A stretch of 9,229 nucleotides of DNA. It comes from Alphaproteobacteria bacterium (GTDB lineage Bacteria; Pseudomonadota; Alphaproteobacteria; UBA6615). The stretch is from assembly GCA_030831135.1 (NCBI GenBank), contig JAURLR010000081.1:1-9229 (forward strand), given 5' to 3'. Below the pieces are notes generated by a model. It did no database searches. It saw nothing but the letters and a program-made list of their open reading frames with translations, and had not been told where the DNA came from. Shown one piece after another: positions 7,946 to 9,229 of this stretch (its first letter is position 1; each line of letters opens with the position of its first letter). Both the position numbers and the translations under genes were made by a program.

Positions 7946-8296
7946 ATGCTTGATTTTCTGGCCCTGGCGCTCAGCCAGAATACCAATCCGTTTACGCTGG
8001 CGGGCTATATCGGCCTCGGCGTCTATGCGACCTCGACCTGGCGTGCGTTCAAATATGCCGTGCTCTGGGGGCTGACCATCCAGATTTTCGTGCTGGCGCT
8101 CGGCAAGACCGACATTCTTGCCTGGAGAGACCTGGCGTTCGAGACCGGGTTGCGGCTCGTCGGGGCGCTGATCATCACCATGGCGGTGTATTATCTGTAC
8201 CGCCTGATGCGCGGTCGTGGTGGGCCGGGGGCGTCAGGCCAGAGCGATGGACCGAAGATCAAGAAGACCCCCCCACATCTCCGCCGGGTCAAATAA
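7946..8296 (+). CDS. Small membrane protein, function unknown
   Basis: This 116-residue protein is not one I recognise. It has three likely membrane segments, at about residues 16-30, 38-53 and 68-86. A basic, glycine- and proline-rich tail (about 88-116, with K-I-K-K and H-L-R-R-V-K) would be cytoplasmic by the positive-inside rule. There is no cleavable signal peptide or obvious catalytic motif. The start is supported by GAGGTGA (7930-7936) 9 bases before the ATG. It diverges from the dioxygenase gene and converges on the methyltransferase-like gene with 17 bases between stops. Ordinary start, length and hydrophobic pattern suggest a real gene. A role as a small accessory or transport subunit would be a guess. 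Confidence 0.7.
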   Translation: MLDFLALALSQNTNPFTLAGYIGLGVYATSTWRAFKYAVLWGLTIQIFVLALGKTDILAWRDLAFETGLRLVGALIITMAVYYLYRLMRGRGGPGASGQSDGPKIKKTPPHLRRVK

Positions 8297-8302
8297 ACCC
8301 GG
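8284..8302. terminator. Short hairpin at convergent gene ends
   Basis: CCGGGT (8284-8289) pairs with ACCCGG (8297-8302) around a 7-base loop that contains the stop codon of the small membrane protein gene. It sits 12 bases downstream of the stop of the opposing gene, so it could weakly terminate both directions. No U run follows on the plus strand. Confidence 0.35.
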
Positions 8303-8313
8303 GCAGAGCTTTC

Positions 8314-8961
8314 CTATGGCAGGTGGATCAGCACGGGCAGATGGCCCGCCACCTGAAGCGCGTCGATGGCCTCCACGAACGGAAACAGCAGCACGATCCA
8401 GGCGATATCCCGCAGGGTCAGATACAGAAATCGTGGCCGGACCCGGATTTCATCGGGTTCCCGCCAGAGCGAAAACCGCGGCATCCAGCGTGGTACCGTG
8501 TCGAGATAGGTCTGGTAGGCCCGTCCATAGGCCTCGCGCAGGACCGTTTCCTCGCGCAAGATGGTCGCGTGATGAAACAGCACAAACACGATCTGGGCGA
8601 AGATGGTGATTGTGACCATGCCGGTCAGGAGTCCAATCCCGGTGACACCGATGAAGCTGAAGACATAGAGCGGATTGCGCACAATCGAGAACGGCCCGTC
8701 CTGGACGAGTTCGTAATTCTTGCGCCCGCCGATATAGGCAGAACACCAGACGCGTCCGGCAATGCAGACGATCAAAAACGCGACGCCAATGATTTCAAAT
8801 GTCTCATGTGTCTGCCCGGCGACCGACCAGACGGATTGCACGAATGGCAACGCCGCAATAAGGGCGACCGCAATCAGACGTATGTAGCGCATCCGGTTGC
8901 GGGCATTGCGGGTGTTGTCGACAGTCTTGTTGCTGTCTTGGGAGGGTATTGCACTGACCAT
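8314..8961 (-). CDS. Isoprenylcysteine carboxyl methyltransferase (ICMT)-like integral membrane protein
   Basis: This 215-residue membrane protein has hydrophobic segments near 26-45, 55-70, 98-131 (probably a helical hairpin) and 182-198. The signature of the ICMT/phospholipid methyltransferase-like family is present: K-N-Y-E-L-V-Q-D-G-P-F-S-I-V-R-N-P-L-Y (81-99), then an E137-E138 pair and Y-G-R-A-Y-Q-T-Y-L-D-T-V-P-R (145-158). In the family these form the S-adenosylmethionine pocket at the membrane face. Bacterial members methylate varied lipid-like or small substrates; prenylated proteins are not expected here. AGGGA (8969-8973) 7 bases before the ATG supports the start, although a methionine at residue 24 (8892) is possible. 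It lies 31 bases after the paiB-like stop on the same strand, so the two probably form an operon. Confidence 0.85.
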   Translation of the reverse strand: MVSAIPSQDSNKTVDNTRNARNRMRYIRLIAVALIAALPFVQSVWSVAGQTHETFEIIGVAFLIVCIAGRVWCSAYIGGRKNYELVQDGPFSIVRNPLYVFSFIGVTGIGLLTGMVTITIFAQIVFVLFHHATILREETVLREAYGRAYQTYLDTVPRWMPRFSLWREPDEIRVRPRFLYLTLRDIAWIVLLFPFVEAIDALQVAGHLPVLIHLP

Positions 8962-8992
8962 TTCGATGTCCCTGACGATTTCTGGATACTGA

Positions 8993-9229
8993 CTAGGCCT
9001 TGCCCAAGTGGATTTCCATCAAATTTGCTAGCGCAATATCGCCGGCCCGCCCGCTCTTGCGGAGACGGTCGATTACCGTGATCTGATCGGCCCGGGAGCG
9101 GTTCTGGCTGAGTTTGAATTTCCCTTCGAGCCGGGTGATCGGCATTTCGAAAGCGATGATCCCGCGCAGCATGCCGTCGATATAGTCCTCAGGCTGGCTG
9201 TCCATGGTCCAGCCGTCTGCACCTTCATA
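8993..9229 (-). CDS. PaiB-type FMN-binding negative transcriptional regulator (3' part only)
   Basis: The last 79 codons are present and the gene enters from the right edge. The segment Y-I-D-G-M-L-R-G-I-I-A-F-E-M-P-I-T-R-L-E-G followed directly by K-F-K-L-S-Q-N-R matches the conserved C-terminal block of the PaiB family. These proteins have an FMN-binding split-barrel fold. In Bacillus subtilis PaiB is linked to control of sporulation and protease genes, but most relatives are uncharacterised and may be flavin enzymes. The FMN-binding N-terminal part is outside the window, so its integrity cannot be judged. The reading frame is open to the edge. The ICMT-like gene follows after 31 bases. Confidence 0.85.
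   Translation of the reverse strand, partial: YEGADGWTMDSQPEDYIDGMLRGIIAFEMPITRLEGKFKLSQNRSRADQITVIDRLRKSGRAGDIALANLMEIHLGKA

Noticed and set aside
7857..7946. 30-codon N-terminal extension of the dioxygenase
   Set aside because: It covers the promoter spacer with its TATAAT, has no family similarity, and the internal ATG has a perfect GGAGG.
8323..9081. Plus-strand open frame of 252 codons opposite the ICMT-like gene
   Set aside because: Antisense shadow of a gene with clear family motifs and membrane helices.

Overview
The window is chromosomal DNA of an alphaproteobacterium. The evidence is high GC, the order zapE - mdh - sucC - sucD around the TCA cycle genes, an alphaproteobacterial-type palindromic repeat, and the protein families present. 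I cannot name a genus. No tRNA, rRNA, CRISPR array, insertion sequence or phage gene is visible. No gene-free stretch exceeds 300 bases.

Region 1 (about 1-4880, all minus strand) is core metabolism. Read in the direction of transcription it holds zapE (AFG1-like ATPase), an ABC-exporter transmembrane domain protein with no ATPase domain, mdh (malate dehydrogenase), sucC and the start of sucD (succinyl-CoA ligase). sucD begins 4 bases after the sucC stop, and its ribosome binding site lies inside the end of sucC. A strong RNA hairpin sits just after mdh and may uncouple mdh from sucCD. The transmembrane-only gene between zapE and mdh is the oddest item in this block.

Region 2 (about 4929-9229) is accessory metabolism with frequent strand changes. 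It starts with a COG4091-type NAD(P)-binding oxidoreductase (homoserine dehydrogenase-like with a C-terminal SAF domain). This gene diverges from a carboxymuconolactone decarboxylase-family gene, and the shared 80-bp promoter region contains an inverted repeat. A long palindromic repeat then separates that gene from a convergent Fe(II)/2-oxoglutarate dioxygenase of the phytanoyl-CoA/ectoine hydroxylase family. The dioxygenase diverges from a small three-helix membrane protein. That protein converges on an isoprenylcysteine methyltransferase-like membrane protein, which lies behind the 3' end of a PaiB-type FMN-binding regulator.

No complete new defence or mobile system is apparent. The best leads are the ATPase-less exporter domain protein, the mdh-sucC hairpin, the COG4091/CMD divergent pair with its possible operator, and the orphan dioxygenase.
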